Assembly (NCBI GenBank): GCA_965656535.1
Contig: CBFHKX010000002.1
Location: 310,001 to 374,000 of the forward strand
From: Lishizhenia sp965656535
Lineage (GTDB): Bacteria > Bacteroidota > Bacteroidia > Flavobacteriales_D > Crocinitomicaceae
Reading direction: 5' to 3'
Length of the DNA: 64,000 nt
The notes beneath the pieces are model-generated. The model was not told the DNA's origin, did not search any database, and was given only the letters and a program-made list of their open reading frames with translations. Position 1 is the first letter of the stretch. Each line of letters begins with the position of its first letter. Shown here one piece after another: positions 1-9,244 of this stretch. A program made the position numbers and the translations under genes.

Positions 1-1182
1 CACATCAAAGGTGAAAGTAGGTAGCTCTAAATCAATATTATTGGAAGTAGAATTTTGCTTTAAACTGGCTTTTAACCCCATGGTTATAGGTAAGTTTGGA
101 AAAGTTCTTCTCAAGTTTATGTCAGAGTTAAACGCATTATTAAGCAAGGTTTCGTTTTCTCCTTCAAAGGTAGTTGTTTGATTGTTATCAGACAGGAAGT
201 TAACCGAACTCTGAAAATTCCAATATGGATTCGCTCTTGCTTCTTGGCGGTGGTTCCATTGTACCACTATTTTTTCTAAAATATTTTCTGAAGGAAAGGG
301 GTTTTTGAAACGATTAAATGCAACATTGAGTTGTCCGGTATATTTGTATTTTTTCTTGTATTCTGTGAGACTTCGAATACCAAATGTACCTCTACTGTAT
401 AATGAACCATACAACGTTGTTTGTATATTGTCTGATTTTTTTAGGGGAAAATAGTAACCTAAGTCTTGTAACCCAAATCCCCAATTAGAAAAAGGTACAA
501 TTTGTGGAAAAAGTATGCCTGTTTTTTTTTGATCTGTAGAAGTTGGAATAAAACTAAAAGGCAAACCTAATGGTGTAGGAACTCCTCTAATCCAAAGATT
601 AACAGGTCCTGTTACAATTCTTTTTTCGGGTACAAGTACTGCTTTTGATAATTGAAAATGGAAGTGAGGATCCTCTAGGTCGCACGTAGTAAATCTACCT
701 TGTAAGAAATGGATTTCGTCATTGGCTTGTTTTTTAGCTACCGTCATGTGCAAATAATTCTCTTCTTGCTTGGTGTCTAATTCTTGAATGTACGCTTTTT
801 CTGTTTCGAAATTATATTTTAGACTTGCTGCTGTAAGTTCTTCGGAGCCTTCTGTAAATTTAGGTATTCCAATTCGCTCTCCTTCTTCGTTAGTAGTGTA
901 TGTAGCAGTTACGGTTTTTTTCTCAAGATCCATTTCTATGTAATCTGCTGTAAGTTCTATCCCTTCATATTGTACGATTGCTTCGCCGTATAGGAAAACA
1001 ATCTTAGTTTGTAGATTAGCGTAAATACTATCGGCACAAGAATAGGTTACTGGAGATTCTAACGAGTTGTCTACTCGTACAATACGTTCTTGACTGTACC
1101 CAAGTAAAGTACTACTCAAAAAAGCAACGATTATTAACAATCGAATGACTATAATTCTGTTATTGGAACGCTTTTTGGTCAA
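1..1182 (-). CDS. lptD: LptD/OstA-like LPS-assembly outer-membrane protein, N-terminal part (gene runs off the window)
   Basis: Partial gene: 394 codons are visible and the 3' end lies beyond base 1. LptD inserts lipopolysaccharide into the outer leaflet of the outer membrane. After a signal peptide the product reads DSIYANLQTKIVFLYGEA and then ELTADYIEMDLEKKTVTA, the repeated beta-jellyroll (OstA/LptA-like) pattern. Further on it has GRFTTCDLEDPHFHF and a KKTGILFP stretch typical of the start of the LptD barrel. An in-frame TAA at 1204-1206 leaves TTG at 1180-1182 as the earliest plausible start, giving a basic N-terminus and a hydrophobic core ending near GYSQ. It is divergent from the amidase gene, a pairing common in flavobacteria. 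Product call is firm; the TTG start is an inference. Confidence 0.85.
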   Translation of the reverse strand, partial: MTKKRSNNRIIVIRLLIIVAFLSSTLLGYSQERIVRVDNSLESPVTYSCADSIYANLQTKIVFLYGEAIVQYEGIELTADYIEMDLEKKTVTATYTTNEEGERIGIPKFTEGSEELTAASLKYNFETEKAYIQELDTKQEENYLHMTVAKKQANDEIHFLQGRFTTCDLEDPHFHFQLSKAVLVPEKRIVTGPVNLWIRGVPTPLGLPFSFIPTSTDQKKTGILFPQIVPFSNWGFGLQDLGYYFPLKKSDNIQTTLYGSLYSRGTFGIRSLTEYKKKYKYTGQLNVAFNRFKNPFPSENILEKIVVQWNHRQEARANPYWNFQSSVNFLSDNNQTTTFEGENETLLNNAFNSDINLRRTFPNLPITMGLKASLKQNSTSNNIDLELPTFTFDV

Positions 1183-1248
1183 GCCTTTCTTTATAAATTT
1201 GTATTACACGTGTTTAACGGTTGCAAATCTAAAAAATTACCGTGTGTG

Positions 1249-2439
1249 ATGTTAAAAAAAACAAAGACAATGCGCTTATTTATCTTTTTTTTATTGAGTT
1301 CGTATACGCTCTTAGGTCAAGCCACAGATATAATTGCACCTGGAATTAAGAAAATTGTAATTGATCCTGGACACGGAGGCCATGATCCTGGCTGTCATGG
1401 AGCACATTCTCAAGAAAAGCATGTAGCGTTGGCCGTAGGATTAAAATTAGGAGAATATATACAGCAAAAATATCCAGAAATTGAAGTTATTTATACACGC
1501 GATAAAGATGTTTTTGTAACGTTGGATGAGCGCGCGAAAATTGCCAATCGAAATAATGCTGATCTTTTTATTTGTATACACGCAAATGCAGCAGGTGCCA
1601 AAGCACATGGCGCAGAAACCTATGTTTTAGGTTTACACAGAACAGAATCCCAACAAAAAATTGCTGAAAGAGAAAATAGCGCGATTTTATTAGAAGAAAA
1701 TAGCGAAGAGAAATATAAAGATTTTGATATGTCGCCAGACGCCATAATTGCCAGACAATTGCAGTTGAGTTTTTATCTTGATCAATCTATCAATTTTGCA
1801 TCTAAAATTCAACATCATTTTAAACGATTGGGTAGAGTGGATAGGGGAGTTAGACAAGCAGGATTTCTGGTGCTTTATAAAACTACTATGCCCAGTGTTT
1901 TAATTGAAACAGGATTTTTAACCAATCGTGAAGAAGAAAACTTTTTAAGTAAACCTGCCAACCAACAATTAATGGCAAATTGCATTTTCAAAGCTTTTCA
2001 AGAATATAAGGCAGAGATTGAAGGGGTTAATGTTCTAATTACAGATGCGAAAGAAGTTGAAAACATTAAGATAGACACAACTTTTATAGAAACCAGAGAA
2101 GTGAAAGATAAAGTTCAGTCAAATCCTAACAAAGAGCTAAAAGAGCGGACCCTAAAAATAGAAGAAACAGACATTTACTTTAAAGTACAAATAGAAACCT
2201 CAAACGATAGGGTTTCATTGTCTGACTCTAGATTTTCCGGTTTAAAAGTTGAAGAGTATAAACAAGATGGTTTGTACAAATATACCGTAGGGTCCTTTAA
2301 AAATGATGTTGCAAGCGCAAGTAACTTAAGAAAAGAGCTAAGTACAAAAGGATATAAATCTGCTTTTGTAGTTGCTTTTAAAAACGGTGAACGAATTAAA
2401 ATTACCACCGCGCTTGAAGAAGTTCGAGGCAATCGCTAA
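1249..2439 (+). CDS. N-acetylmuramoyl-L-alanine amidase (Amidase_3) with C-terminal SPOR-like domain
   Basis: Zinc amidase that cuts the amide bond between N-acetylmuramic acid and the stem peptide of peptidoglycan in the periplasm. From ATG 1249 the protein has 396 residues: a signal peptide (about 1-24), the Amidase_3 domain with the zinc ligand His42 in DPGHGG, Glu56, His111 in IHANA and catalytic Glu220 in LIETGFLTN, then a charged linker and a C-terminal SPOR-like module (VGSFKNDVASASNLRKEL) expected to bind denuded septal glycan. A GTG at 1210 would extend the frame, but the added residues spoil the signal peptide, so ATG 1249 is preferred (ATG 1270 is also possible). Its stop overlaps the stop of the convergent lipoprotein gene by 4 nt. 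Confidence 0.93.
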   Translation: MLKKTKTMRLFIFFLLSSYTLLGQATDIIAPGIKKIVIDPGHGGHDPGCHGAHSQEKHVALAVGLKLGEYIQQKYPEIEVIYTRDKDVFVTLDERAKIANRNNADLFICIHANAAGAKAHGAETYVLGLHRTESQQKIAERENSAILLEENSEEKYKDFDMSPDAIIARQLQLSFYLDQSINFASKIQHHFKRLGRVDRGVRQAGFLVLYKTTMPSVLIETGFLTNREEENFLSKPANQQLMANCIFKAFQEYKAEIEGVNVLITDAKEVENIKIDTTFIETREVKDKVQSNPNKELKERTLKIEETDIYFKVQIETSNDRVSLSDSRFSGLKVEEYKQDGLYKYTVGSFKNDVASASNLRKELSTKGYKSAFVVAFKNGERIKITTALEEVRGNR

Positions 2440-3059
2440 TATGTAATATTAAAAACAGAAGTTTGGAAGGGTAATGTGTAAACACTGTCATAAAATGCTT
2501 CCTGACCACCAGGTAACCAATAGATAAACCTATAGTTGGTATATGCATCCGTTGCGCACGTAAAGGATTCATCTACATCACCGTTGAAATATTCAATTCC
2601 TATTGGGCAACATTCTTCGCATCCTTGCTTTCCGTTTAATTTTTGAATTTTAAGAACATCCTGCGGATCAACTGTTCCGTTGTTTAGTAAATTAAAAGTA
2701 ACATAACTTTTAGCGGTTGTAGCGTAGTTGTAAACATTATCATCACTTGCAGAAAGATCACTAAAAAGGATGGTTTCGTTTAACGTAAAATATCCATCTT
2801 TTTCAATTATCAAATCAAATTGTTCATCTTTATCGCGCGGAATGGTAAAAGAGTAGCTACCATTTTCTTCTAATGTTGCACTTTCTAAAAACGCTTGGTT
2901 ACCTCCAGCTTTAGTTACGTAAAGGTCTATTCTAGCGCCTCCTAAACCACCTCCTAAACTGTTGTCAGATATCGTACCTTTTATTACAAAATCTAATCCT
3001 TCTTTATTACAAGAAATTAAGCCAATAAGTAACGTGAGAATAAGTAGTGTATTTTTCAT
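2436..3059 (-). CDS. Lipoprotein with carboxypeptidase-regulatory-like beta-sandwich domain, unknown function
   Basis: 207 residues. The N-terminus is a lipoprotein signal (ISC with Cys17, followed by NKE). Residues of about 24-110 (IKGTISDNSLGGGLGGARIDLYV, then ENGSYSFTIP and DLIIEKDGYF) have the pattern of a CarboxypepD_reg-like domain, a small beta-sandwich common in Bacteroidetes envelope proteins. A CxxCC cluster (near 145) and another Cys near 168 lie in the C-terminal half. The gene starts 1 nt after the aroB stop on the same strand, so they are probably co-transcribed, but no link to aromatic biosynthesis is visible. Function unknown. Confidence 0.75.
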   Translation of the reverse strand: MKNTLLILTLLIGLISCNKEGLDFVIKGTISDNSLGGGLGGARIDLYVTKAGGNQAFLESATLEENGSYSFTIPRDKDEQFDLIIEKDGYFTLNETILFSDLSASDDNVYNYATTAKSYVTFNLLNNGTVDPQDVLKIQKLNGKQGCEECCPIGIEYFNGDVDESFTCATDAYTNYRFIYWLPGGQEAFYDSVYTLPFQTSVFNITY

Positions 3060-3060
3060 T

Positions 3061-4122
3061 TTAAGTATTTTTTAGAAAAGCGAGCGCTTCAGTTATTTCT
3101 ATTAACGTTGGATAGTGGTTAATTGTTGCTTCACCAATACCTGTAAGTAGTGTAAAGTTAATTCTTTCACCTTTATTTTTTTTGTCATTTTTCATTAAAT
3201 CAACAATTTCTTTAATCATATCATCTTCCATCTTTAACTCTGGATAGTGTTCGGTAAGAATAAAGTGAATTTCAGAAAAAGCTTCATCGCTTAGGAGTTT
3301 TAGGTTATTCGAAAGTTTTGCTTCTACTATCATACCTTGAGCAACCGCCAAACCGTGAGGAATTTTTCCTTCATTTAGATAGTACCCTTCAATTGCATGA
3401 CCTACGGTGTGTCCGAAGTTTAATTTTTTTCTTTCATCATTTTCATTCGGATCACTTAGAACTATATTGTTCTTTATAGTTATGCTAGCTGCTATATCGT
3501 GTGTATCTATTTCCTTTACAGCTTTGTTCTTAATTGAATCCCAATGTACTTTACTGTTAATTAACCCATGTTTGAGCATTTCAGCTTTTCCCCAAAGTAA
3601 TTCTTCTTCGTTTAAAGTAGAGAGAAATAGCGGATCGATAACCACTAGTTTAGGAAAAGAAAAAACACCCAATTGGTTTTTAAACGGACCCAAGTCTATA
3701 CCTGTTTTACCACCAACTGAAGCATCTACCATAGCAAGAAGAGTAGTTGGGAAATTAATAAAAGAAACACCTCTTTTGTAGATAGACGCAATAAATCCGC
3801 CCATATCTGTAATTACACCACCGCCTAGGTTGATGATTAAATCGTTTCTACCTATTCCATATTCGGTTAGTGCTTCCCAAACTTGAAAGCAAACTTCCAT
3901 TACCTTGTTCTCTTCTCCGCAAGGCAAGAGCATAACTTCGGTATCTTTTAGTTCTTCGTAGTGTGTGAGCAAAGCCGGTAAACATTCGTCATTTGTATTT
4001 TCGTCTACAATGATTACTTTTTTACTTTCAGAAAACTCTTCACGCAATAATGTGAGAAAGCTACTTTCTGTATGGTTTCCGAGTTCAATTAGGTGCTTTT
4101 TGGCGTCTATTTTATTTATCAT
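3061..4122 (-). CDS. aroB: 3-dehydroquinate synthase
   Basis: Second step of the shikimate pathway: NAD- and metal-dependent cyclisation of DAHP to 3-dehydroquinate in the cytosol. The 353-residue protein is of normal length and contains the family signature GGGVITDMGGFIASIYKRG, the PTTLLAMVDASVGGKTGID block, KAEMLKHG and LNFGHTVGHAIEG (metal ligands). ATG 4122 gives a sensible N-terminus. It is transcribed away from the proline dehydrogenase gene, with about 90 nt between them, and is followed at 1 nt by an unrelated lipoprotein gene. No other aro gene lies in the window. Confidence 0.96.
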   Translation of the reverse strand: MINKIDAKKHLIELGNHTESSFLTLLREEFSESKKVIIVDENTNDECLPALLTHYEELKDTEVMLLPCGEENKVMEVCFQVWEALTEYGIGRNDLIINLGGGVITDMGGFIASIYKRGVSFINFPTTLLAMVDASVGGKTGIDLGPFKNQLGVFSFPKLVVIDPLFLSTLNEEELLWGKAEMLKHGLINSKVHWDSIKNKAVKEIDTHDIAASITIKNNIVLSDPNENDERKKLNFGHTVGHAIEGYYLNEGKIPHGLAVAQGMIVEAKLSNNLKLLSDEAFSEIHFILTEHYPELKMEDDMIKEIVDLMKNDKKNKGERINFTLLTGIGEATINHYPTLIEITEALAFLKNT

Positions 4123-4177
4123 GTTGCAGAAAATTCATGGAAAATTAGAAAAAATAACTGGTGTCAGCTAAAAATCG

Positions 4178-4207
4178 TTTGACTTTCGTAAAAGCAGATT
4201 AAATTTG
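4178..4207 (+). promoter_or_regulatory. Bacteroidetes-type promoter of the proline dehydrogenase gene
   Basis: TTTG at 4178-4181 and TAAATTTG at 4200-4207, separated by 18 nt, match the TTTG / TAnnTTTG consensus of the primary sigma factor in this phylum. The predicted start of transcription falls at about 4212, next to the ATG at 4213, so the message may be leaderless. Confidence 0.6.
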
Positions 4208-4212
4208 TGCGT

Positions 4213-5379
4213 ATGATATCATTCGAAAATACAGAAGTAGCGTTTGCTAGTAAGTCTGATAAAGACTTAAATAGAGCGTACAGACTTTTTAAGTTAGTAG
4301 GAAATCCTACACTTGTACGATTCGGAAATTGGGCAACAGATTTAGCTCTAAAACTTCGGTTGCCGATTAAGGGAATTGTTAAGAAAACTATATTCAAACA
4401 ATTCTGCGGCGGTGAAACGATAGAAGAATGTAATTATACAATTAAACAACTATACGATTTCGGTGTAGGTACAATTTTAGATTATTCTGTAGAAGGGAAT
4501 TTAGAAAAAGACGACTTTACGGATACGGTAGATGAATTGATTTCAACTATAGAAAAGGCAAAGAATGAGGAAGCGATTCCTTTTGCCGTTTTTAAAGTAA
4601 CTGGAATAGCTAATTTTAATTTATTAAAGCGTGTAAATTACAGTAATGCAGCTATATCTGAAGCAGATCGGTTGATGCTAGATGCAGTAGAAAGTAGAGT
4701 AGACCAGATTTGTAGTAAAGCACACGAATGTAAGGTGCCCATTTTTATAGATGCAGAAGAAAGCTGGATTCAAGATGTTATTGATCGTATTTGCACGACA
4801 ATGATGCAACGTTACAATACAGAAAAAGCAATTGTTTTTAACACGCTTCAGATGTATAGGCACGATCGTCTGGCGTATTTAAAAGAGCAGGTAGAATATG
4901 CAAAGGCAAATGGTTTTAAATACGGTGTTAAGTTAGTTCGCGGTGCTTACATGGAAAAAGAAAGAGCACGAGCTAAAGAAAAAGGATATCCATCTCCTAT
5001 TCAACCAGATAAAAAAGCGTCAGACAAAGATTATGATTTAGCAATTCGGTTTGTTTTAGATAACATTGAAACGGTTTCTTTTTGTGCCGGAACGCACAAC
5101 GAAAATAGTTCTAAGTTGTTAGCAGAATTAATCAAAGAAAAAGGAATTAACGAAAAAGATGAGCGCATTTACTTTGCTCAGCTATTGGGTATGTCAGACC
5201 ATATTTCTTATAACCTTTCAAACGCAGGATATAATGTTGCCAAGTATGTACCTTACGGTCCTGTAAAAGAAGTTTTACCTTATTTGATTAGAAGAGCGAA
5301 CGAAAATACTTCTGTAGCCGGACAAACAAGTAGGGAGTTGGGATTAATTATGAAAGAAAGAAAAAGAAGGAAAGGATAG
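4213..5379 (+). CDS. Proline dehydrogenase (monofunctional PRODH)
   Basis: FAD enzyme that oxidises L-proline to delta-1-pyrroline-5-carboxylate, the first step of proline catabolism, feeding electrons to quinone. From ATG 4213 it has 388 residues, the usual size for a single-domain PRODH. Diagnostic segments are FKVTGIANFNLL, IFIDAEESWIQD, YGVKLVRGAYMEKERARA (active-site region) and YVPYGPVKEVLPYLIRRANEN near the C-terminus, where the paired Arg residues bind the proline carboxylate. A GTG at 4207 would add two residues but is part of the -7 promoter box, so ATG is chosen. The partner enzyme PruA is encoded at 28717-30345, not adjacent. Confidence 0.95.
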   Translation: MISFENTEVAFASKSDKDLNRAYRLFKLVGNPTLVRFGNWATDLALKLRLPIKGIVKKTIFKQFCGGETIEECNYTIKQLYDFGVGTILDYSVEGNLEKDDFTDTVDELISTIEKAKNEEAIPFAVFKVTGIANFNLLKRVNYSNAAISEADRLMLDAVESRVDQICSKAHECKVPIFIDAEESWIQDVIDRICTTMMQRYNTEKAIVFNTLQMYRHDRLAYLKEQVEYAKANGFKYGVKLVRGAYMEKERARAKEKGYPSPIQPDKKASDKDYDLAIRFVLDNIETVSFCAGTHNENSSKLLAELIKEKGINEKDERIYFAQLLGMSDHISYNLSNAGYNVAKYVPYGPVKEVLPYLIRRANENTSVAGQTSRELGLIMKERKRRKG

Positions 5380-5494
5380 TATACCGATTTATATTGTTTA
5401 ATAGACGTTGTTTTTTTGATAAAACAAGCTTTAATTAGTTTTTGATAATTAATTTAAGCGTTCTATATTCCTTTTTGTTGTTTTACTTTTAGTG

Positions 5495-5926
5495 TTACAG
5501 CTTTTTTGTAAAATGAAATCCTGTAATGTCGTAACCGTCATTCATATAAAACTTATGAGCGCGTTTGTTATCTGTATAAGCGTCTAGCGCCATTAGTTTA
5601 CACCCAATTTCTTTTGCTTTTTTGTTCAGGTAACCTGTTACTAATTTACCAATGCCTGCGGATCTATAATCGGGTTGTACAATTACATTATCTAGTTCCA
5701 TATACTTCCCACACCATAGTTTTGTATTTATCCAAATACCACAAACAGCAACCATTTTGCTGTTTTTATAGACAGCGAGTTGACTGTAGTTGTTAGGCAT
5801 CATTTCTAAAATCATTTCTCTATAGTCTGTTTTAGAAAGCGAAGGATACATTTCTAAAATACAGGTGTAAGAAGAAAGTAATTCATCTAAACTTTCTAAC
5901 TCTTTAAAAACAAATTCTGTACTCAT
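5495..5926 (-). CDS. GNAT-family N-acetyltransferase
   Basis: 143 residues with the GNAT fold pattern: MVAVCGIWINTKLWCGKYMELDNVIVQPDYRSAGIGKLVTGYL can be read as beta4-beta5 followed by the acetyl-CoA pyrophosphate loop (RSAGIGK, the Q/RxxGxG/A motif at about 92-98), and then LMALDAYTDNKRAHKFYMNDGY, the typical second half with the Tyr used as general acid. The substrate cannot be deduced. It begins 1 nt after the stop of the S9 peptidase gene and is probably in the same transcript. Confidence 0.88.
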   Translation of the reverse strand: MSTEFVFKELESLDELLSSYTCILEMYPSLSKTDYREMILEMMPNNYSQLAVYKNSKMVAVCGIWINTKLWCGKYMELDNVIVQPDYRSAGIGKLVTGYLNKKAKEIGCKLMALDAYTDNKRAHKFYMNDGYDITGFHFTKKL

Positions 5927-5927
5927 T

Positions 5928-8246
5928 CTACTTCAATAAAGTTCTGTTAAACAATTTTAAAATTCGGCTGTATTCATCAATCCAAGATGAAGTTTGCTTA
6001 AAACCATGAGGTTCTACTGGATAAACTGCTAATTCCCAATTTTGTTTTCCTAGTTCAATAAACCGTTGACTCAAGCGCGTGATATCCATAAATTGAACGT
6101 TATCATCTACCATTCCGTGAAGCATTAAAAGATGGTCTTCTAATTGTTCTGCAAAATATATGGGTGAACTTCGTTTAAAAGCTAACGGATCTTTTTCTGG
6201 TGTATTAAGTATGTTTGAGGTATATGCATGATTGTAATGTGCCCAATCTGTAACCGACCTTATCGCAGCGCCAGCTTTAAATTCTCCTGGAGTTGTAAGT
6301 AAAGCCATAAGTGTTATAAAACCACCATAAGAACCACCATATATTCCTACACGATTAGGGTCTAAACCTAAGCTGTCTACTAAATATTTTTTACCGTCAA
6401 TTTGATCGCTTAAATCTTTTCCGCCCATGTGTCTGTATATTGCTGTTCTAAAGTCTCTTCCATATCCTTTACTTGCTCGATAATCTATATCTAAAACTGT
6501 GTATCCTTTTTCTACCAATAGATTATGAAACATATACTCTCGGTAGTAACCACTCCACCAATTATGGGCATTTTGAAGGTAACCTGCACCATGAACAAAC
6601 AGTATAGAAGCACCATTCCTATTTGCTTTTAAAGGTGCGTAAAGGCGCGCATAGATTTTTTCATTATCGTTGGCTGTGAAGCTTACTATTTTTGGATTTA
6701 TCCAATCATATTTGTTAAAGGCTTCACTGGTTGAAGAGGTAATTTGCGATAATTTAGTATTTTCTTCAATCGCTGCTGTGTAAAGTTCCCATGGCTTAGT
6801 TTTACTGCTAAATCTAATAATGGCTTTCTTTTCAGTTGGATGAAGAATTACGTTGTGGTTTCCTTCTTGTGCAAATATAGGCGTAAACTTACCTTCAAAG
6901 TTTAATTTGTAATACTCTCTATTACCTGGGTGTAATTTGTTGGCAGAAACGTAAAATTTATCTTTGTTTTTAGATAAAATTACATCGTGTATTTCAAAAT
7001 TTCCATTCGTTAACTGGGTAGTCTTTTTGGTGGAAATATTGTAGAGGTAAAGGTGACTAAAGCCTGATTTTTCAGATTGATAGTAGACAGTTCTTCCATT
7101 GTTTATAAATCCTATGTTTCCAGGAACCATATTCCAACTGCTTATTCCTGGTCCGCCTATCCAAGCATCGTCGTGCTGATGGTCAATTTCAATAATGGAA
7201 TCATTTGCATCTAGAATACAAATCCACCTATCTTTATTGTCATAGCTTTTTACTTCAAATACAGTTTTTTCTCCAAAATACGGACCGTGAATTATACTAT
7301 TTTTAGCTCGCTCTAATTCTGTAGCATTTGCATTGTATTCTAATTCAAATTCTGGTCTTTTTGTACTTCCGCTCAAATGGTTAAAATCTAGATAGACAGT
7401 AGTATCTTTAATTAGGTCAATATATCCCATTTTATGCGTGGGATCTTTGGATCCTACTTTTGGTCGCGCTTCCTTTATTTCAGCATATCCATTTTCAGTA
7501 ATGTGATACTCTGTTTGTGTTTTTATATTTTTCGGATAAGTATTTAGTCGAAAGAAAACTTTTGAACCAGAAGGGTGAAGTGCAAGGTTAGAAACGGAGT
7601 TGTCGCTTATATAAGTTGCTGATAATTCATTTTTTTTCGCTTTACTTTGCGCCTTTTTATGTTCCTGCTGCTCTTTGTTTGTACGTATATATTGGAATAA
7701 ATCTATTTGTTGTTGCTCTAGAAACTTATGCTCTTCTGAAGCAGCCGTAGGTTTTTTTCCTTTTTTAAAGTTCGTAAGTTGTTTGATACCTTTGGTAGTG
7801 TGGTTGTAAATGTAAAGATTAGCGTTTTGCACAAAACTGAGCGCATTTAATTCTGGATGACTAACGGCATCGTAAATAAAATCTTCCGTTTCAAGAATGG
7901 GAGTTACCGCGTTTGTTTTCTTGTTGTAACTAAATAAATTTCCGTCTTTAAGTAAAAAAGATGAGTTATTCAAAACAAGTACGTCTTGTGCGTAAAAAAC
8001 AGCAGACAGCTCTTCCTTTTTAACTTTAGTTATTTTTTCCGTTTTTGTATTGAACTGGTAGGTAGACATTCCTGCTTCATTCTCAGGGTTCCAGTCAAAA
8101 TAAATACTCTGTCCGTTAGCACTCCATTGAGGATTTTCAGGTTGGAAACCAATAAATTCGTTTCCTTTCATTATTTCTTTTAACTCTAGTTGCGCCAAAG
8201 AAATAAAGCTAGAAGCGATGCCTAACAATAACAGTAAAATTTTCAT
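5928..8246 (-). CDS. S9-family prolyl oligopeptidase / dipeptidyl-peptidase IV-like exported peptidase
   Basis: Serine peptidase, probably periplasmic. From ATG 8246 the protein has 772 residues: a signal peptide (MKILLLLLGIASSFISLAQ), a long N-terminal beta-propeller with repeated DW/SxD/QLT strands, and a C-terminal alpha/beta-hydrolase domain with the nucleophile Ser639 in GGSYGG, Asp714 in HGMVDDNV and His747 in VEPHGF. The domain order fits S9 enzymes of the DPP-IV/acylaminoacyl-peptidase type, which remove short peptides from the N-terminus of peptides. The frame is open for 21 more codons upstream to 8309, but those lack signal-peptide character. The GNAT gene follows at 1 nt. Confidence 0.92.
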   Translation of the reverse strand: MKILLLLLGIASSFISLAQLELKEIMKGNEFIGFQPENPQWSANGQSIYFDWNPENEAGMSTYQFNTKTEKITKVKKEELSAVFYAQDVLVLNNSSFLLKDGNLFSYNKKTNAVTPILETEDFIYDAVSHPELNALSFVQNANLYIYNHTTKGIKQLTNFKKGKKPTAASEEHKFLEQQQIDLFQYIRTNKEQQEHKKAQSKAKKNELSATYISDNSVSNLALHPSGSKVFFRLNTYPKNIKTQTEYHITENGYAEIKEARPKVGSKDPTHKMGYIDLIKDTTVYLDFNHLSGSTKRPEFELEYNANATELERAKNSIIHGPYFGEKTVFEVKSYDNKDRWICILDANDSIIEIDHQHDDAWIGGPGISSWNMVPGNIGFINNGRTVYYQSEKSGFSHLYLYNISTKKTTQLTNGNFEIHDVILSKNKDKFYVSANKLHPGNREYYKLNFEGKFTPIFAQEGNHNVILHPTEKKAIIRFSSKTKPWELYTAAIEENTKLSQITSSTSEAFNKYDWINPKIVSFTANDNEKIYARLYAPLKANRNGASILFVHGAGYLQNAHNWWSGYYREYMFHNLLVEKGYTVLDIDYRASKGYGRDFRTAIYRHMGGKDLSDQIDGKKYLVDSLGLDPNRVGIYGGSYGGFITLMALLTTPGEFKAGAAIRSVTDWAHYNHAYTSNILNTPEKDPLAFKRSSPIYFAEQLEDHLLMLHGMVDDNVQFMDITRLSQRFIELGKQNWELAVYPVEPHGFKQTSSWIDEYSRILKLFNRTLLK

Positions 8247-8355
8247 GCTCGAATATTTGTAAATGGCTAAAATAGTGAGAAGAGCCGATTTAAATAGAAT
8301 TGAACCCAAAACTTATTTAAATGGAAAACAATGCATGCAGAACTTAGCTTTATTT

Positions 8356-8363
8356 TATATTTG
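8356..8363 (+). promoter_or_regulatory. -7 promoter element (TATATTTG) before the FkbM methyltransferase gene
   Basis: TATATTTG is an exact TAnnTTTG match. No clear TTTG lies 17-23 nt upstream. The expected transcript start, about 8369, would leave a leader of only some 3 nt before ATG 8372. Confidence 0.4.
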
Positions 8364-8371
8364 AGATTTTG

Positions 8372-9244
8372 ATGAAAGAATCTTCAAATACTTTTTTATT
8401 TTTCGTTTTATCTGTTTTAAATAACCTCAATTTAAAAGGTTTAAGGCGGTTCAGTATCTTTTTGTCAAAAAAGTTTATCCAAGCTCCAACAGAAACCTAT
8501 ATATTAAAGCTTCTACATGGCTTTAAGTTGCAGATATCTCCGCATAAAGATAATGGGATCGATCGCGCTTTGCACTTTTTCGGCACCTACGAACGCGGAA
8601 CCTTACACTTCCTGAAAAAGTATTTAAAGGAGAACCAAACCTTTGTTGATCTTGGTGCAAATATTGGAGTACACGCAATGTTTGCTTCAAAATTGGTAGG
8701 ACAAGAGGGTAGAGTTATTGCATTTGAACCGAGCGCAAATACAAGAAAGATTTTATTAGAAAATGTACAACTTAACCATTGTGTAAACATAGAAGTGTTA
8801 AGCTATGCAATAGGCAATTCAGAAGAATATGTTACGCTTTATAAAGCAGCAAATGAAACTAAAGGAGAAGTGAGTTTATTAGAGCCGGTTAATTTTAATA
8901 CGCACACTGCGCAAACAGAAATTGTTAGTTTATCTAAATTAGATACAGTTCTGCATAACGAGCGTGTGGACATGCTTAAAATTGACATAGAAGGTTTCGA
9001 GTTGGAAGCGCTGAAAGGAGCTCATCACCTAATCAAACAAAAGCCAATTCTTATAATTGAATGCACTTCTGCAACAGAAAACGACTTTTACAGCAGAGTT
9101 GATTTGTATAATTACCTTTTGTCCTTAAACTATACTGTTTTTAAGTTAAAAGGAGGGAAATCTAGAAAAGGAAAATTAATTCGCGTTACAGATGTTGAAG
9201 ATTTACCCGATCAAGATAATTTGTTTTGTTTTAGTTATTCCTAA
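8372..9244 (+). CDS. FkbM-family SAM-dependent methyltransferase
   Basis: 290 residues from ATG 8372 (a TTG one codon upstream is also open but less likely). The SAM-binding motif is FVDLGANIGVHAMFASKLVG (about residues 92-111), followed by RVIAFEPSANTRKILLENV, and the FkbM signature MLKIDIEGFELEALKGA lies near 205-221. FkbM enzymes O-methylate sugars or polyketides, and the true acceptor here is unknown. A surface or cell-envelope glycan is possible but nothing adjacent supports it. The stop codon overlaps that of the convergent DUF350 gene by 4 nt. Confidence 0.9.
   Translation: MKESSNTFLFFVLSVLNNLNLKGLRRFSIFLSKKFIQAPTETYILKLLHGFKLQISPHKDNGIDRALHFFGTYERGTLHFLKKYLKENQTFVDLGANIGVHAMFASKLVGQEGRVIAFEPSANTRKILLENVQLNHCVNIEVLSYAIGNSEEYVTLYKAANETKGEVSLLEPVNFNTHTAQTEIVSLSKLDTVLHNERVDMLKIDIEGFELEALKGAHHLIKQKPILIIECTSATENDFYSRVDLYNYLLSLNYTVFKLKGGKSRKGKLIRVTDVEDLPDQDNLFCFSYS

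Noticed and set aside
8247..8309. 21-codon extension of the S9 peptidase
   Set aside because: It would put extra residues before a perfect signal peptide starting at ATG 8246.
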